A stretch of 64,000 bases of DNA from Bacteroidales bacterium. GTDB lineage: Bacteria > Bacteroidota > Bacteroidia > Bacteroidales > UBA932. The stretch lies in NCBI GenBank assembly GCA_012522855.1, contig JAAYJQ010000029.1, positions 59,725 through 123,724 of the forward strand, given 5' to 3'. Of this stretch, positions 52,920-62,141 are shown piece after piece; position 1 is the first letter of the stretch; each line of letters begins with the position of its first letter. Under the pieces are notes generated by a model. The model saw nothing but the letters and a program-made list of their open reading frames with translations. It was not told the origin of the DNA and did no database searches. The position numbers were made by a program, and so were the translations under genes.

Positions 52920-54239
52920 ATGAGTTTTTTCGAAATCGAAGGCGGACATCTGCTGTCCGGTTCCATTACACCCCAGGGGGCCAAGAACGAGGCCCTGGAA
53001 GTCATCAGCGCCGTGCTGCTGACCGAAGAGGAGGTAAGGTTCCGCAACGTTCCCGAGATTCTGGACGTGAAGAATCTGATCGAATTGCTGAGGAGGATGG
53101 GTGTCTCGGTACAACGAATGGGGAAGGGGGAATATTCCTTCCGCGCGGAAAAACTGGATACGCGCTTCATCGAGGGCGATGAATTCGTCCGGATCTGCGC
53201 CACCCTCCGCGGTTCCGTGATGGTCGCCGGACCCTTGCTCGCCCGGCTCGGACAGGTCTATTTTCCGAAACCCGGCGGAGACAAGATCGGCCGTCGCCGG
53301 CTGGACACCCATCTCCAAGGCCTTATGCAGCTCGGTGCCGCTCTGGACTATGAATCCTCCCGCAAGGCCTATTACCTGTACCTCCCGGCAGGGAAGTCCC
53401 TGACCGGTAAGTATATGTTGTTGGACGAAGCCTCTGTGACCGGAACTGCCAACATCCTGATGGCTGCCTCGCTGGCGAAAGGACGCACCGTGATCTACAA
53501 TGCCGCCTGCGAGCCCTATGTTCAGCAGTTGAGCAAGCTACTCGTCCGGATGGGGGCCAAGATCGAAGGAATCGGTTCGAACTTGCTGACGGTCGAGGGG
53601 GTGGACCGGCTCCGCGGCGCGGATCACACCATCCTCCCCGACATGATCGAAGTCGGCAGCTTCATCGGCATGGCGGCGATGAACAGCAGTCCGCTCACCA
53701 TTCGGAACGTCTCCCATGCCGATCTGGGAATCATTCCCGAGAGTTTCCGCCGTCTCGGTGTGAAAGTGGAACAGCGCGGGGACGACCTGTTCGTCCCGGA
53801 ACAGGAAAGCTATGTCATCGAATCTTTCCTGGACGGATCCATCATGACCATCGCGGATGCCCCCTGGCCGGGCTTGACCCCGGACCTTCTGAGCGTGATG
53901 CTGGTGGTCGCGACCCAATGCCGCGGCAGCGTGCTGATTCATCAGAAGATGTTTGAAAGCCGGTTGTTTTTCGTGGACCGGCTGATCGACATGGGGGCCC
54001 AGATCATCTTGTGCGATCCCCACCGGGCCGTCGTGATCGGCCACGACCACAAGTTCCGGCTTCGTGCCGGACGGATGCTTTCTCCCGATATCCGGGCCGG
54101 AATCGCCCTGCTTATCGCCGCTATGTCCGCCAAAGGAACCAGCGTCATCGGCAACATCGAGCAGATCGATCGGGGTTATGAGGACATCGAGACGCGTCTC
54201 AACGCCCTCGGCGCCCGCATCACCCGGCGCGAAGAGTAG
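52920..54239 (+). CDS. murA: UDP-N-acetylglucosamine 1-carboxyvinyltransferase with Asp in place of the catalytic Cys
   Basis: A 439-residue enzyme that transfers enolpyruvate to UDP-GlcNAc, the committed step of peptidoglycan synthesis; murB just upstream does the next step. ITPQGAKNEALEVISA holds the conserved Lys-Asn pair. The active-site loop reads FPKPGGDKIGRRRLDTHLQG, so residue 121 is Asp where the E. coli enzyme has Cys115. ADVMGSS-type segments and the terminal TSVIGNIEQIDRGYEDIETRLNALGA are normal. The Asp form is active in other bacteria and is not alkylated by fosfomycin (known biology). Confidence 0.95.
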   Translation: MSFFEIEGGHLLSGSITPQGAKNEALEVISAVLLTEEEVRFRNVPEILDVKNLIELLRRMGVSVQRMGKGEYSFRAEKLDTRFIEGDEFVRICATLRGSVMVAGPLLARLGQVYFPKPGGDKIGRRRLDTHLQGLMQLGAALDYESSRKAYYLYLPAGKSLTGKYMLLDEASVTGTANILMAASLAKGRTVIYNAACEPYVQQLSKLLVRMGAKIEGIGSNLLTVEGVDRLRGADHTILPDMIEVGSFIGMAAMNSSPLTIRNVSHADLGIIPESFRRLGVKVEQRGDDLFVPEQESYVIESFLDGSIMTIADAPWPGLTPDLLSVMLVVATQCRGSVLIHQKMFESRLFFVDRLIDMGAQIILCDPHRAVVIGHDHKFRLRAGRMLSPDIRAGIALLIAAMSAKGTSVIGNIEQIDRGYEDIETRLNALGARITRREE

Positions 54240-54245
54240 CGTGTC

Positions 54246-55643
54246 TTATTCCGCGAACGCGTAGGAAAATCCCTGGATCCGGTTCCAGGCGCCGCGGGTG
54301 AAGTCCGGGACTTCCACGGGCCGGTTCCCGTTTTCGATCGACAGGGCGCCGAGCGGGCCGAGGCAGCACCATTCCGCCAGGTCGTAGACATCCATATCGA
54401 GCGGCAGACCGTTCCGCAGACAGTAGATCAGTCGGTAGTCCATGATGAAGTCCATGCCCCCGTGGCCTCCCACTTCCTTGGCGAGGGCTTCGAGTTCGGG
54501 GGTCAAGACGGGGTTGGGATACTGCTTCTGCAGCGCTTCGATCTCTTCCCTGCTCAGGATTTTTTCCTGATCGAGATCCTCGTGGTTGGCTTCCGCAGCG
54601 GTTTCAATCTGACCGCGGCGCACGCAGATCTGCGGAATCGGATACTTGGACGCATACCCCTCCGTGCCCACCAACTGGTACATTCGGTCATACGGCCGCG
54701 GGGTCAGGACGCCATGTTCGATCAGGATGGTTTTCCCGTTCTCCGTGCGGATCAGGGTGCTGGTCAGGTCTCCGTTCTTGAAATCAGAGGCATCTTCGCC
54801 GGTCCGCTTCCGGACGGCCAGGGGACCGTTTACGGATTTGGTGTCCATGGCTACGAGGGTCTTGAACCGATCCCCGCGGTGTATGTTCAACACTTGGCAG
54901 ACCGGACCCAATCCGTGGGTCGGATAGACGTCCCCTTCGTGCTTCCGGTTGAAATCCAGACGCCAGTTGTTCCAGTATGCGTCCCAGTACGGATCCAGAT
55001 AGTGGAGGTAGGCGCCTTCGGCATGGAGGATTTCCCCGAAAACCCCTGCCTGGGCCATGGCGAGGCAGGACAGTTCATAAAAATCGTAGCAGCAGTTTTC
55101 CAGCATCATGCAATGCTTGCGGGTCTGCTCGGATTTGTCGATCAGGGCCCAGATGTCTTCCATCGAAGTTGCCGCAGGGACTTCGATGGCGGCGTTCTTG
55201 CCATGCTCCATCGCATAGAGGGCGACGGGAACATGGTGGATCCAATCCGTACAGATGTACACGAGATCCACGTCGTCCCGTTCGCAGAGTGCCTTGTAGG
55301 CGTCCTCCGAGCCCGAATAGCCTGCCGGCTCGGGAAGTCCCCGGTTCAGCAGCGTCTGCCGGCCGGCTTCCACCCGGTCCGGTTCCACGTCGCAGAGCGC
55401 TACGATCTTGGCGCCCGGCACAAACGACAGACGGGAGACCGCGCTTGCCCCCCTCATTCCGATGCCGACGATTCCGATGCGGACGGTATCCAAGGCAGGG
55501 ACTGTCAGTTCAAGGGCATGTTCCTGGCCGGCGGGACGGGCGGGCACTTGTGTACGGAGGATTCCGTCGGACGCTTGTTTGGAAGTCGTGCAGGCGGCCG
55601 CCAGGAGAAGGGCCGCTGCGAAAATCAGTTTTGTTGCTTTCAT
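54246..55643 (-). CDS. GH109-like Gfo/Idh/MocA oxidoreductase-fold lipoprotein
   Basis: A 465-residue exported protein. The ATG at 55643 gives MKATKLIFAAALLLAAAC, a lipoprotein signal with Cys18; a GTG two codons upstream is less likely. The Rossmann NAD site is VRIGIVGIGMRGASAVSRL. EVPAATSMEDIWALIDKSEQTRKHCMMLENCCYDFYEL and EGDVYPTHGLGPVCQVLNIHRGDRF match GH109 enzymes, which hydrolyse alpha-N-acetylgalactosamine by an NAD-dependent oxidation mechanism. A glycan-degrading role at the cell envelope is likely; the exact sugar is not proven. It stands alone with its own promoter. Confidence 0.88.
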   Translation of the reverse strand: MKATKLIFAAALLLAAACTTSKQASDGILRTQVPARPAGQEHALELTVPALDTVRIGIVGIGMRGASAVSRLSFVPGAKIVALCDVEPDRVEAGRQTLLNRGLPEPAGYSGSEDAYKALCERDDVDLVYICTDWIHHVPVALYAMEHGKNAAIEVPAATSMEDIWALIDKSEQTRKHCMMLENCCYDFYELSCLAMAQAGVFGEILHAEGAYLHYLDPYWDAYWNNWRLDFNRKHEGDVYPTHGLGPVCQVLNIHRGDRFKTLVAMDTKSVNGPLAVRKRTGEDASDFKNGDLTSTLIRTENGKTILIEHGVLTPRPYDRMYQLVGTEGYASKYPIPQICVRRGQIETAAEANHEDLDQEKILSREEIEALQKQYPNPVLTPELEALAKEVGGHGGMDFIMDYRLIYCLRNGLPLDMDVYDLAEWCCLGPLGALSIENGNRPVEVPDFTRGAWNRIQGFSYAFAE

Positions 55644-55698
55644 AGACACGGATTGATTCGTTTTTCTGTTGCTCCATCGGGATCAAGATTCCCTTTCA

Positions 55699-55706
55699 CA
55701 AATATA
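55699..55706 (-). promoter_or_regulatory. promoter -7 element of the GH109 gene
   Basis: The minus strand reads TATATTTG, 55 nt before the ATG at 55643. Confidence 0.6.
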
Positions 55707-55759
55707 AAATCGATTATGGGGAAAGCCAAGCGGAGCGAGAACGGTTGTTCGTTCCGCTG

Positions 55760-56995
55760 CTACAGGAAAATCAGCTGGGAAGTGGTTTCGGGGTCGAACA
55801 GGCGGCAGGCCAGGGCTTGCAGGTCTGCACTGGTGATGGCGCTGATTTCCGCCATGGACTCCGCTTCCGGTATGACTTTTCCGAAGGCGAGCAGACTTTT
55901 TCCCATCGAAAGGCATTGTGTCTCCCCGTTGTCGGAACTGATCGCCAGTTGTCCGAACAATTGCTTTTTCGCTGCTTTCAGCCGAGATTCCGGAAGCGGG
56001 CGCGACTGGAGTTTCCCGATACAGGTCCAGATTCCTTTCAAGCATTTTTCGAGATTCGGCCGATCGCAGCCGAAGTTGATCGCCAGGATCCCCGTATCGG
56101 TGTATTGGGTGTAGGCGCTTTCTACACTGTAGACCCAGCCGTTGCGTTCGCGGAGCAGGTCGTTCAGCATGGAATTCGAGGCGGGCCCTCCCAGAATGTT
56201 GCTCAGGAGGATGGCTGTCATCCTGTCTTTTCCGTCATAGAGCGACGGGGCCAGGTTTCCGAGTACGGCGTTCACTTCGTGGTTGCGCTTTTCGATCCTG
56301 CGGGAAAAAGGCGTGACGACAGGGACGGAATAGGTTGTTGAAGGGATGGAGGAAGCAGTGCCGGAGGCACCGTCGAAGATGTTTTCCACAAGGCGGAGAA
56401 GCTTCTTTTCAAGTATCGTTTCTTCTATGTCGGCGACGACGCTGAGCGCCATCTTGTCGGGTGTGAATCGGTTTCTGACGAAGGCCCGGAGGTTTTCGCC
56501 GGTGATTTTCCGGACGCTGCTTGCCGTCCCCAGGATCGGCCTCCCGAGGGGGTGCCCCGCGAATATCATTTCCTCGAAGCGGTCATAGATCTCATCTCCC
56601 GGGCTGTCTTTGTAGGAAGCGATTTCATCGAGGACCACGCCCTTTTCGGTCTGGATTTCATCTTCCGGAAACACCGGTTCTGTCGCAAGCTGCAACAGCA
56701 GCCCGAGAGCCTTGCCGAGATCTTCTTTCAGGACCGTTGCGTGTAGCACGATTTCCTCCTTGGTGGTATAGGCATTCAGTTCCCCTCCCAGCCGGTCCAG
56801 ATAACCGTTGATGACCCGCGCGCTTCTGCGCGCCGTTCCCTTGAATAATGTGTGTTCCGTAAAATGAGCGATCCCGCTGGGGAAATCGCCTTCATCCCGC
56901 GTGCCGCATTGGATACTCAAGGCGCAGTATCCGACTGCCGATCCGCTTTTCTTGACGGCATATTGAAGGCCGCAAGCTGCTTTTCCACTGATCAT
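55760..56995 (-). CDS. M16 family zinc metallopeptidase (single-module)
   Basis: A 411-residue pitrilysin-type protease without a signal peptide. The inverted zinc motif HFTEH is in SGIAHFTEHTLFKGT (near residue 44), and the distal Glu is in EKGVVLDEIASYKD about 75 residues later. The second, inactive half contains the substrate-binding RxxxY-type segment (DLLRERNGWVYSVESAYTQYTDTG). It resembles processing peptidases of the YmxG/PqqL kind. It starts 7 nt after the secreted unknown gene and is likely co-transcribed with it. Confidence 0.9.
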   Translation of the reverse strand: MISGKAACGLQYAVKKSGSAVGYCALSIQCGTRDEGDFPSGIAHFTEHTLFKGTARRSARVINGYLDRLGGELNAYTTKEEIVLHATVLKEDLGKALGLLLQLATEPVFPEDEIQTEKGVVLDEIASYKDSPGDEIYDRFEEMIFAGHPLGRPILGTASSVRKITGENLRAFVRNRFTPDKMALSVVADIEETILEKKLLRLVENIFDGASGTASSIPSTTYSVPVVTPFSRRIEKRNHEVNAVLGNLAPSLYDGKDRMTAILLSNILGGPASNSMLNDLLRERNGWVYSVESAYTQYTDTGILAINFGCDRPNLEKCLKGIWTCIGKLQSRPLPESRLKAAKKQLFGQLAISSDNGETQCLSMGKSLLAFGKVIPEAESMAEISAITSADLQALACRLFDPETTSQLIFL

Positions 56996-57002
56996 TTCGG
57001 CT

Positions 57003-57848
57003 CTATCTGATTTTTTTGATGGCTTTCAGGTCGGAGGAAAGGAACCCTTTTCCTTTTCGCATTGAGATCCTGTGCCGCTTGAAATAGTAGAGTTCATGGT
57101 TATCGCAGCCGATCAGCATTTTGTAGCAGGGGGATCCTGTCACCGGCTCCGAGGGGGCGACGACGTAACTGACGACGGCATTGTAGGTGCCGTTGGAAAA
57201 GACTTCGTCCACGAGATCCTCGTTTTCGAACAGGATGTCTTCATCCAGGGATTTCCGTACGCTCCGGTTGGCCTGCGGGGCCAGGTCTGCTTCCGTGAAG
57301 TAGATGTTCCGGTTTTTCAACCGACTTTGGTTCCGGTTGAATGTGCCGAGTCCGGAATAAGCTTTGAACTCCGTATGCATCTGGATAGCCGTGTGCTTTT
57401 GGATAATGTCCAGAAAGGCGGGAAGGAGCGAGAGTTCCCGTCCTGACGGAGAATCAGTGGCGCACAGGGGAAAGGTGACGACTTCCAGCATTTCATCCAG
57501 GCCTCCGGCGGCTTCGGGGCCTCCTTTTACCAAGGTCAGCGCGCGGATGCCGGGTTGGAATTCGCGACGGAACTTCTCTTTGACCACCAGCAGGAAATAA
57601 TAGTTCGGACTGGTTTTCAAGTTCTCGAATTCCTGACCGCTGCAGAATTCGTAGGGGGAGAGGTCCCAGTGGCTTGTGACGCTCTTGCGGAGTGCCTCGT
57701 TCAGAATTTCGTTCCCGGCAAGGACGACCTTCGTCGTCTTCGAAGTGAAATCCTTCAACTTCTCTCTCCGGGTCGTAATCTGCCCTTGGCCGAATGCCAA
57801 CGGGCCTGCCAGACAGACTGCGAGGAACAGGATGATGCTTCTTTTCAT
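57003..57848 (-). CDS. secreted protein of unknown function
   Basis: A 281-residue exported protein. The start at 57848 (an ATG at 57851 is equivalent) gives a Sec signal MKRSIILFLAVCLAGPLAFGQ; the frame stays open upstream but would bury it. The mature part has VVLAGNEILNEALRKSVTSHWDLSPYEFCSGQEFE and an alternating beta-strand pattern, and I recognise no domain. Conserved-looking features are the YYFLLVVKEK and GTYNAVVSYVVAPSEPVTGSPCYKMLIGCDNHELYYFKRHRI segments. It is first in a two-gene operon with the M16 peptidase. Confidence 0.75.
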   Translation of the reverse strand: MKRSIILFLAVCLAGPLAFGQGQITTRREKLKDFTSKTTKVVLAGNEILNEALRKSVTSHWDLSPYEFCSGQEFENLKTSPNYYFLLVVKEKFRREFQPGIRALTLVKGGPEAAGGLDEMLEVVTFPLCATDSPSGRELSLLPAFLDIIQKHTAIQMHTEFKAYSGLGTFNRNQSRLKNRNIYFTEADLAPQANRSVRKSLDEDILFENEDLVDEVFSNGTYNAVVSYVVAPSEPVTGSPCYKMLIGCDNHELYYFKRHRISMRKGKGFLSSDLKAIKKIR

Positions 57849-57886
57849 CATGCGATATTTTTCTTCACACTTCATACCATGACTTA

Positions 57887-57894
57887 CAAAAGTA
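57887..57894 (-). promoter_or_regulatory. promoter -7 element of the secreted-unknown/M16 operon
   Basis: The minus strand reads TACTTTTG, 38 nt before the ATG at 57848. It is divergent with the dnaX promoter. Confidence 0.6.
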
Positions 57895-57906
57895 CGAAAT
57901 AATGCG

Positions 57907-57914
57907 TACATTTG
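57907..57914 (+). promoter_or_regulatory. promoter -7 element of dnaX, 6 nt from the ATG
   Basis: TACATTTG, a perfect match, with six bases before the ATG at 57921: a leaderless arrangement as at malQ. Confidence 0.6.
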
Positions 57915-57920
57915 TAAGTT

Positions 57921-59618
57921 ATGTCAGACTATATCGTATCAGCCAGGAAATATCGTCCCGACTCTTTCGAAACCCTCATCGGTCAGGACAACATCGCCCA
58001 GACCCTTAAGAATTCCATCATCCGGGGGAAACTCGCGCATGCCTATCTTTTTTGCGGACCCCGCGGGGTCGGCAAGACGACGACCGCGCGGATTTTTGCG
58101 AAGGCCATCAACTGCGCGCATCCCTCCAAGGATATGGAACCCTGCGGCGTCTGCGAATCCTGTATTTCTTTCCAAGAGGGGCGTTCCTACTGTATTCATG
58201 AATTGGACGCGGCTTCGAACAATGGAGTGGACGACATGAAGACGCTGATTGACCAGGTTCGGATTCCCCCGCAGGTCGGAAAATACAGCGTATTCATCAT
58301 TGACGAGGTGCACATGCTTTCCACTGCGGCCTTCAATGCGTTTTTAAAGACCTTGGAGGAGCCGCCCGCGCATGCCATCTTTATCCTGGCCACCACAGAA
58401 AAGCACAAGATTCTACCGACCATACTCTCGCGTTGTCAGACTTACGATTTCAACCGGATTTCGGTTCCTGACATCGTGCTCAATCTGAAAGGAATCGCAA
58501 AGAAGGAACAGGTCAAGATTGACGACGAATCCTTGCATGTCATTGCCCAAAAAGCGGATGGAGCCATGCGGGATGCATTGACGATTTTTGATCAGACAGT
58601 GGCGTTCTGCGGGACGACCGTCCGCTATGAGGAGGTGCTCCGGAGTCTGAATGTGCTCGATTACGACTACAGTTTCTCGCTTGTGGAAGCATTCCTGTCG
58701 GGAGATTATCGGACGGCTTTGTTGAAGTTCGACGAGATCCTCTCGAAGGGGTTCAACGCCTTGCATTTTGTCGCTGCCTTGAGTTCTCATTTCAGGAATC
58801 TGATTGTTTCCGGGAACGGAGGATTGGACGCTCTGCTGGAACTGCCGGAATCCCTGAAGAAGCGATATTCCGACCAGGCAAAAAAATGCTCGTTGACGTT
58901 CCTATACGAAGCCTTGGAAGTGACCACGCAGTGCGAGGCCGGTTACAAATTCGCCGTGAATCCGCGGCTGCACATCGAATTCGCCCTCATGAAGCTCAGT
59001 TTCCTCTCCAAGCCCCTTGCCAAGCCGGTCGTCGCCCCTACTGATTCCGCAGGGAAGACCGCCCCGGTTCAAATTGCCGAGGAGGCATCAGCCCCTGCGC
59101 TAAAGGAGAGTGCTGAACCTGTTCCGGTGGCTTCGCGGCCCCGGAAAAAGCCGATTAAAACCGGCGCTTCGCTTTCCTTGAACTCCATCGCGGAAGAAGA
59201 GGCTTCGAAAACCGGCGACGCGGATCCGCTTCCCGAATCGGAAACGCTTCCGACCGATGAAGCGATCCTCGAAGGCTGGAAACAATTGCCGGAATTGTAC
59301 CGGTCAACTCCTCGCTTGGCCACGATGCTTGCCACAGCGAAAGTCCGCATTGTCACAGTCGACAACCGCAAGGAGCTCATTTTCCGGGTTTTGAGCCAGG
59401 CTCAAGAAAAATGGATTCGGGAAAAACAGTTGCATTCTCTGGAAGGGAATTTGCAGAAAAAAGTAGGTTCCGCCAAACTCCGGCTCGATCTGGAGGTTGT
59501 CCCGCAGGAAGAAAAGGAGAAACAGCCGTACACTGATCAAGAAAAGGCGACAGCCTTGATGGAAAAGAACGGAGAGGTAAAGAACATGGTCAAGGACTTC
59601 GGACTTGAAACGAAATAA
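57921..59618 (+). CDS. dnaX: DNA polymerase III subunits gamma/tau
   Basis: A 565-residue clamp-loader ATPase. Walker A is FCGPRGVGKTTTA (45-57). A zinc module CAHPSKDMEPCGVCESC, Walker B IIDEVHMLS, and SRC in ILSRCQTYDF follow. The collar domain extends to about residue 370, and a Pro/Ala/Glu-rich linker (~375-430) leads to a C-terminal tau-like domain ending near 565. No obvious A-rich frameshift site for a gamma form was seen in the linker. It is followed 9 nt later by lptB. Confidence 0.96.
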   Translation: MSDYIVSARKYRPDSFETLIGQDNIAQTLKNSIIRGKLAHAYLFCGPRGVGKTTTARIFAKAINCAHPSKDMEPCGVCESCISFQEGRSYCIHELDAASNNGVDDMKTLIDQVRIPPQVGKYSVFIIDEVHMLSTAAFNAFLKTLEEPPAHAIFILATTEKHKILPTILSRCQTYDFNRISVPDIVLNLKGIAKKEQVKIDDESLHVIAQKADGAMRDALTIFDQTVAFCGTTVRYEEVLRSLNVLDYDYSFSLVEAFLSGDYRTALLKFDEILSKGFNALHFVAALSSHFRNLIVSGNGGLDALLELPESLKKRYSDQAKKCSLTFLYEALEVTTQCEAGYKFAVNPRLHIEFALMKLSFLSKPLAKPVVAPTDSAGKTAPVQIAEEASAPALKESAEPVPVASRPRKKPIKTGASLSLNSIAEEEASKTGDADPLPESETLPTDEAILEGWKQLPELYRSTPRLATMLATAKVRIVTVDNRKELIFRVLSQAQEKWIREKQLHSLEGNLQKKVGSAKLRLDLEVVPQEEKEKQPYTDQEKATALMEKNGEVKNMVKDFGLETK

Positions 59619-59627
59619 GTTCAGGAT

Positions 59628-60434
59628 ATGAAACTGCGTTGTGAAAATCTAGTCAAGAAATATGGTGTGAGAACCGTTGTCAAGGGGGTTTCCATGGAAA
59701 TCAGCCAAGGGGAAATCGTTGGATTCCTCGGGCCCAACGGCGCCGGCAAGACAACCAGCTTCTACATGATCACCGGTCAGATCGTCCCGAACGCCGGCCG
59801 TGTCTTCCTTGACGACGAAGAAATCACCGGGCTTCCGATGTACAAACGGGCGCAGAAAGGCATCGGCTACCTTCCGCAGGAAGCTTCCGTGTTCCGGAAG
59901 ATGACCGTCGAGGACAACATCATGAGCGTGATGGAGATGTCCGAGATGTCCAAGGAGGAACGGGACGCGCGGTTGGAGGACTTGATCGACGAGTTCAACC
60001 TCTCGAAGGTTCGCAAGAGTCTCGGGATCCAACTCTCGGGAGGAGAACGCCGGCGCTGCGAGATTGCGCGCGCCCTCGCCATCGACCCGAAGTTCATCCT
60101 GCTGGATGAGCCTTTCGCCGGAGTCGATCCCATCGCGGTCGAAGATATCCAGTTCATCATCGCGAAGCTTAAATACAAGGATATCGGCGTGATCATCACC
60201 GACCACAACGTCGGGGAGACCCTTGCTATCACGGATCGCGCCTACCTGCTCTACGAAGGAACGATTCTACAGCAGGGGACTCCGGAGTCGCTCGCTGCGG
60301 ACGAAGATGTGCGCACCAAATATTTGGGTGCCGGATTCATTCTGAAGAAATCCGTCAGTGTCGAGCGCGCGAAAGCGGAGCACGAAGCGCTGATGGCCGC
60401 GCGGGCGCAGGCGGTAGAATCCCCCTCCTATTGA
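59628..60434 (+). CDS. lptB: LPS export ABC transporter ATPase LptB
   Basis: A 268-residue ATPase that drives lipopolysaccharide extraction with LptF/LptG at the inner membrane. Walker A is GPNGAGKT (35-42). The Q-loop segment [27 protein letters not shown] is a hallmark of LptB. The signature [16 protein letters not shown], Walker [21 protein letters not shown] and the switch His in ITDHNV are all present. A ~30-residue Ala/Glu-rich C-terminal extension goes beyond the usual length (~240). It is 9 nt after dnaX. Confidence 0.94.
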   Translation: MKLRCENLVKKYGVRTVVKGVSMEISQGEIVGFLGPNGAGKTTSFYMITGQIVPNAGRVFLDDEEITGLPMYKRAQKGIGYLPQEASVFRKMTVEDNIMSVMEMSEMSKEERDARLEDLIDEFNLSKVRKSLGIQLSGGERRRCEIARALAIDPKFILLDEPFAGVDPIAVEDIQFIIAKLKYKDIGVIITDHNVGETLAITDRAYLLYEGTILQQGTPESLAADEDVRTKYLGAGFILKKSVSVERAKAEHEALMAARAQAVESPSY

Positions 60435-60594
60435 GACCCTCGACCCCAAGACTATGATCCAGCCGCAGTAGCGAGCATTGCAGAAACACGTGCCGATCGC
60501 ACGCAGCGCCCCCTTTTGTCCTCCGTATAGAACATGTTGTACTTGACATATCGCCACCGTCCACTCGTCATGAGTACGAAGGAAACGTACCCTC

Positions 60595-61044
60595 TTATAA
60601 TTCTTTTTTTACGGCTTTTACAGCAAATTCGTAGTCATCATCCGTAAATCGATAGGTATAATATGCCCTATTGCCCTCTGGGCCTTCATAGTTATGCTCC
60701 CACCATGGAGAATCTAACTTGCAAATGTTTCTGAATTTTTCAGACACCATGCTCTGATTGAGTTCGAGTACAATCGTGACTTCATTATCAAATCTGATTG
60801 TCGCCTTTTCGATGAGTACTCCAAGTCCTTCGTATTTAAATTCTCTCTTTTCTCCTGGATGAATGACGAAATCGTCAATCTTGCACCATGATCCTGGAGT
60901 AATGTTCATATCAACAGAAATAACATGGTGAGATTCATTTATAAACGCGACATTTGTTTGCAATGCGGGTTCACCAGAGTTCTTATTACAAGATACAGCC
61001 AAAACGGCTAATGCAACAAATGCCACAGTGATTCTATTTTTCAT
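60595..61044 (-). CDS. orphan lipoprotein of unknown function, lower GC than its surroundings
   Basis: A 149-residue protein with lipoprotein signal MKNRITVAFVALAVLAVSC (Cys19). The mature part is beta-rich (TNVAFINESHHVISVDMNITPGSWCKIDDFVIHPGEKREFKYEG, then ATIRFDNEVTIVLELN) and resembles small Bacteroidetes lipoproteins with one Ig-like domain, but no family can be named. The coding sequence is clearly A/T-richer than the genes on both sides and sits between gene-poor stretches (160 bp and 440 bp), which suggests recent acquisition. No promoter match was found. Confidence 0.65.
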   Translation of the reverse strand: MKNRITVAFVALAVLAVSCNKNSGEPALQTNVAFINESHHVISVDMNITPGSWCKIDDFVIHPGEKREFKYEGLGVLIEKATIRFDNEVTIVLELNQSMVSEKFRNICKLDSPWWEHNYEGPEGNRAYYTYRFTDDDYEFAVKAVKKEL

Positions 61045-61483
61045 ATGCAGATAGATTCAATAGTTCGTTAAATTTTAAGGAGATATATTCCTCCGAAGCA
61101 TGATAAATTTGATGCCAAAAGCGCTAAAGGATGCTCCTGCGGCAGGAACGAGCAGGAAAAGCAGAGGAGGGTTTCTACAAACCACTGCCGCACCGATCTT
61201 GTACACAGACGGCTGTATGGCATATTCATGCGGCAAGACCCCCTTTTAAATGGCCATGTTGCCGCGGTGATCATGCCTGTAGCCATGTCCAGGGCATATT
61301 CCTGCGGCCGTGGTTTGCAAAAGATTTCCGCCGCCAACGCAGTTCCGCCTGTGCTTGGCAAGCATTCAGACGAAAATCGGATCTGCGAGGGTGTGGAGTT
61401 GAACGGGGTAACCGCCCCCCGAGCAGGGATAAAGAAGGTCGGCTGGAAATTGCTTTTTAGACCCCCTTATTCCGCAATGCGGA
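61045..61483. other. gene-poor region with a short repeated motif
   Basis: No credible gene is seen. The motif GGCATATTC(A/C)TGCGGC occurs at 61219-61234 and 61293-61308, 74 bp apart, with similar bases before each copy, and a related CTCCTGCGGCAGG is near 61135. A small palindrome AGGAGATATATTCCTCC lies at 61078-61094. A 97-codon open frame on the minus strand (61068-61361) has no protein-like features. Confidence 0.45.
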
Positions 61484-62050
61484 TCAGACGCGCTGACCGT
61501 AGGAACGGTCGGTCGTGTTCACGGTGATCTTGTCGCCCTGGTTGATGAACAGGGGAACCATGATCTTCGCGCCGGTCTCCAGCGTGCATTCCTTCAGGGC
61601 GCTGGTCGAGGCGGTGTTGCCCTTTACGGCAGGCTCCGCATAGGTAACCTCCAGCTCGACGTAAGTCGGAAGCTCACAGGTCAGGCACTGTTCTTCGGGC
61701 TCCGTAACGAACATCATCTCCACGTGCTGCCCCTCTTTCATGAGGTCGGCGTTCTCCACCACATCGTGGGGAAGATGGATCTGCTCGAACGTTTCTTTAT
61801 GCATGAAGTGGAATCCGCCTTCGTCGGAATAGAGGTACTGATAAGGACGGCGCTCTACATTGATCGTATCGATTTTCACTCCCGCGGTGAAGGTGTTCTC
61901 GAGGATTCTGCCGTTTTCGAGATTGCGTAACTTCGTCTTCACGAACGCAGGCCCTTTCCCCGGTTTAACGTGCTGGAAGTAAACCACCTGACACGGTTTT
62001 CCGTTGAAGCTGATATAAAGCCCGTTCTTGAAATCTGCTGTTGTTGCCAT
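61484..62050 (-). CDS. efp: elongation factor P
   Basis: A 188-residue translation factor that relieves ribosome stalling at poly-proline stretches. The start at 62050 (MATTADFKNGLYISFNGKPCQVV) is the family start; the frame stays open upstream. Domain I carries the loop HVKPGKGPAFVKTKLRN with the Lys that is modified in other species. Domains II and III follow, ending in the conserved ECTLETGAKIMVPLFINQGDKITVNTTDRSYGQRV. A promoter element overlaps the ispH stop codon. Confidence 0.97.
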   Translation of the reverse strand: MATTADFKNGLYISFNGKPCQVVYFQHVKPGKGPAFVKTKLRNLENGRILENTFTAGVKIDTINVERRPYQYLYSDEGGFHFMHKETFEQIHLPHDVVENADLMKEGQHVEMMFVTEPEEQCLTCELPTYVELEVTYAEPAVKGNTASTSALKECTLETGAKIMVPLFINQGDKITVNTTDRSYGQRV

Positions 62051-62133
62051 AGAATTGATTGTAAGTAATGTTAGTCGAAAAGGTTGAAACGCAATGATTT
62101 CAACAGCCAATTTACGAAATTACCGGCTCACTG

Positions 62134-62141
62134 CAAAATTA
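62134..62141 (-). promoter_or_regulatory. promoter -7 element of efp, overlapping the ispH stop
   Basis: The minus strand reads TAATTTTG, about 84 nt before the efp ATG. Its first bases are the ispH TAA stop (62139-62141). Confidence 0.5.

Noticed and set aside
60435..60594. tRNA or other RNA gene between lptB and the lipoprotein gene
   Set aside because: No cloverleaf or strong extended stem was found; only a 5-bp GTACG/CGTAC hairpin near 60573-60588.
61068..61361. 97-codon minus-strand frame after the orphan lipoprotein
   Set aside because: No domain, signal or promoter is visible, and the repeats within it do not respect codon structure.
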